A stretch of DNA of 64,000 nucleotides, taken from the NCBI GenBank assembly GCA_016235245.1, contig JACRLO010000021.1:1-64000 (forward strand), read 5' to 3'. Positions 63,545 to 64,000 of this stretch are shown in pieces. How positions within the stretch are numbered: the stretch's first letter is position 1; every line of letters starts with the position of its first letter. The notes below the pieces were generated by a model. The model was given only the letters and a program-made list of their open reading frames with translations. It had not been told where the DNA came from and made no database searches. The DNA comes from Nitrospirota bacterium. GTDB taxonomy: Bacteria; Nitrospirota; Thermodesulfovibrionia; Thermodesulfovibrionales; UBA6898. A program made the position numbers and the translations under genes.

Positions 63545-63648
63545 GATAGAGGGGAGTAGCTCCCTGATGGGTTGATTGAGTCGTCAACACGTTCGCTGCG
63601 GCGGGCCGGTTCAATCGGTTATGCAGAATAACAGGCAAGACCTTTATC
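63545..63648 (+). promoter_or_regulatory. yybP-ykoY-type (manganese) riboswitch
   Basis: The conserved GGGGAGTAG (63551-63559) and GCAAGACCTTT (63635-63645) signatures of this riboswitch are both present at the expected separation. P1 forms between GATAGAGG (63545-63552) and CCTTTATC (63641-63648) with one G-U pair; an inner helix joins GATTGA (63574-63579) to TCAATC (63611-63616). The class senses Mn(II), and in several bacteria stabilises P1 to allow read-through. It precedes htpX rather than a TerC or Mn exporter gene. Confidence 0.85.
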
Positions 63649-63697
63649 TCGGCTCGTGAGTCAGTTGAATTCACCGGGGCGGGATAAGGGTTTTTTT
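63641..63697 (+). terminator. Riboswitch-controlled intrinsic terminator
   Basis: CCTTTATC (63641-63648), which is also the 3' strand of riboswitch P1, can instead pair with GATAAGGG (63683-63690), directly followed by seven T residues (63691-63697). The two pairings exclude each other, so the element looks like a transcriptional ON switch in which ligand-stabilised P1 prevents termination. Confidence 0.75.
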
Positions 63698-63720
63698 CAT
63701 GGTGCAATAAGGAGGCAACT

Positions 63721-64000
63721 ATGAATGTAATGAAGACAGTGATGCTTATGGTGCTGCTTACAATGCTTCTGGTATTTGGAGGGGCAGCAGTCGGTGGTCA
63801 GTCAGGCATGACCATTGCCCTTGTTATGGCGGGTGTTATGAACTTTGTCTCTTATTTCTTTAGTGACAAGATCGTCCTGAAAATGTACAGGGCGCAGCAG
63901 GTGACTGAGTCTGAAGCCCCTGTGCTCTACAGGATCGTAAGGACCCTGTCACAGAAGGCAGGCATGCCGATGCCAAAGGTCTATATTATCCCTGATGATT
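63721..64000 (+). CDS. htpX: HtpX-family membrane zinc protease, N-terminal part
   Basis: The first 93 codons of HtpX, cut by the window end. The protein starts with a membrane helix (MLMVLLTMLLVFGG), a second near 30-45 (GMTIALVMAGVMNFVSYFF), then the conserved VTESEAPVLYRIVRTLSQKA and MPMPKVYIIP segments that precede the HExxH site, which lies outside. HtpX removes misfolded membrane proteins in the inner membrane. AAGGAGG precedes the ATG by four bases. Control by a manganese riboswitch is the notable point. Confidence 0.93.
   Translation, partial: MNVMKTVMLMVLLTMLLVFGGAAVGGQSGMTIALVMAGVMNFVSYFFSDKIVLKMYRAQQVTESEAPVLYRIVRTLSQKAGMPMPKVYIIPDD

Noticed and set aside
1-64000. CRISPR arrays, insertion sequences, prophage or rRNA genes
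   Set aside because: No regularly spaced repeats, transposase, integrase or phage structural genes, and no rRNA-like sequence were seen on either strand.

Overview
The window is 64 kb of compact bacterial chromosome with no phage, transposon or CRISPR. Gene content (IscR/IscU cassette with an atypical IscS, methylcitrate cycle plus menaquinone-type succinate dehydrogenase, formate-THF ligase, DUF512/DUF116 proteins, Lpt/LPS export, sigma-54, HD-GYP and PAS signalling) points to a Gram-negative anaerobe or facultative anaerobe of the Nitrospirota/Desulfobacterota kind. This placement is inferred from gene content and was not tested by a search.

Layout. 1-1977: end of pyrK, pyrD and a SAM-hydroxide adenosyltransferase family gene. 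2020-4336: iscR-tusA-iscS-iscU; the IscS has Gln where the PLP-binding Lys should be. 4371-5749: a promoter, tRNA-Ser(GCT), a lipoprotein gene, tRNA-Arg(ACG), a terminator, then tadA, whose product edits tRNA-Arg(ACG). 5793-10596: a PAS/AAA+/Fis sigma-54 activator and a large PAS/GAF/HD-GYP sensor. 10555-23572: a sigma-54-type promoter with upstream palindromes, then prpB-prpC-prpD-acnA-sdhC-sdhA-sdhB-mdh-prpE and a terminator. Together these activate propionate, run the methylcitrate cycle and regenerate oxaloacetate from the succinate formed, except that fumarase is not in the cluster.

23596-35949: a more accessory stretch with an orphan DNA methyltransferase beside tRNA-Ser(CGA), a degenerate TusA-like gene with an FAD protein and a B12-radical SAM protein, an HTH/zinc-ribbon regulator with a nitroreductase, two metallopeptidases, a Cys-rich ferredoxin and a membrane spermidine-synthase-like fusion. 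36044-46569: a lone receiver protein, fhs, surA-like, purN, an ECF sigma/anti-sigma/DUF3106 set, a class III cyclase, a lipoprotein, rsmD-coaD, an EamA exporter and queE.

46578-57708 (minus strand) is one long, tightly packed run: rsmB, PASTA protein, rpe, TPR protein, pgsA, DUF512 radical SAM, aroE, lptC, lptA, lptB, rpoN, hpf, rapZ. The divergent plus-strand run from 57845 is def-fmt-DUF116-lipA-hom-tusA-moeB-JAMM. In it lipA lacks any ATG/GTG/TTG start and appears to start at CTG. The hom-tusA-moeB-JAMM group resembles protein-thiocarboxylate sulfur-transfer loci for methionine. The window ends in htpX, preceded by a manganese (yybP-ykoY type) riboswitch whose P1 strand can instead form an intrinsic terminator.

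No stretch over 300 bases lacks a gene. The longest gaps are 10597-10886 (promoter region of prpB), 63466-63720 (riboswitch) and 38379-38599 (divergent fhs/surA promoters, no clear elements seen).
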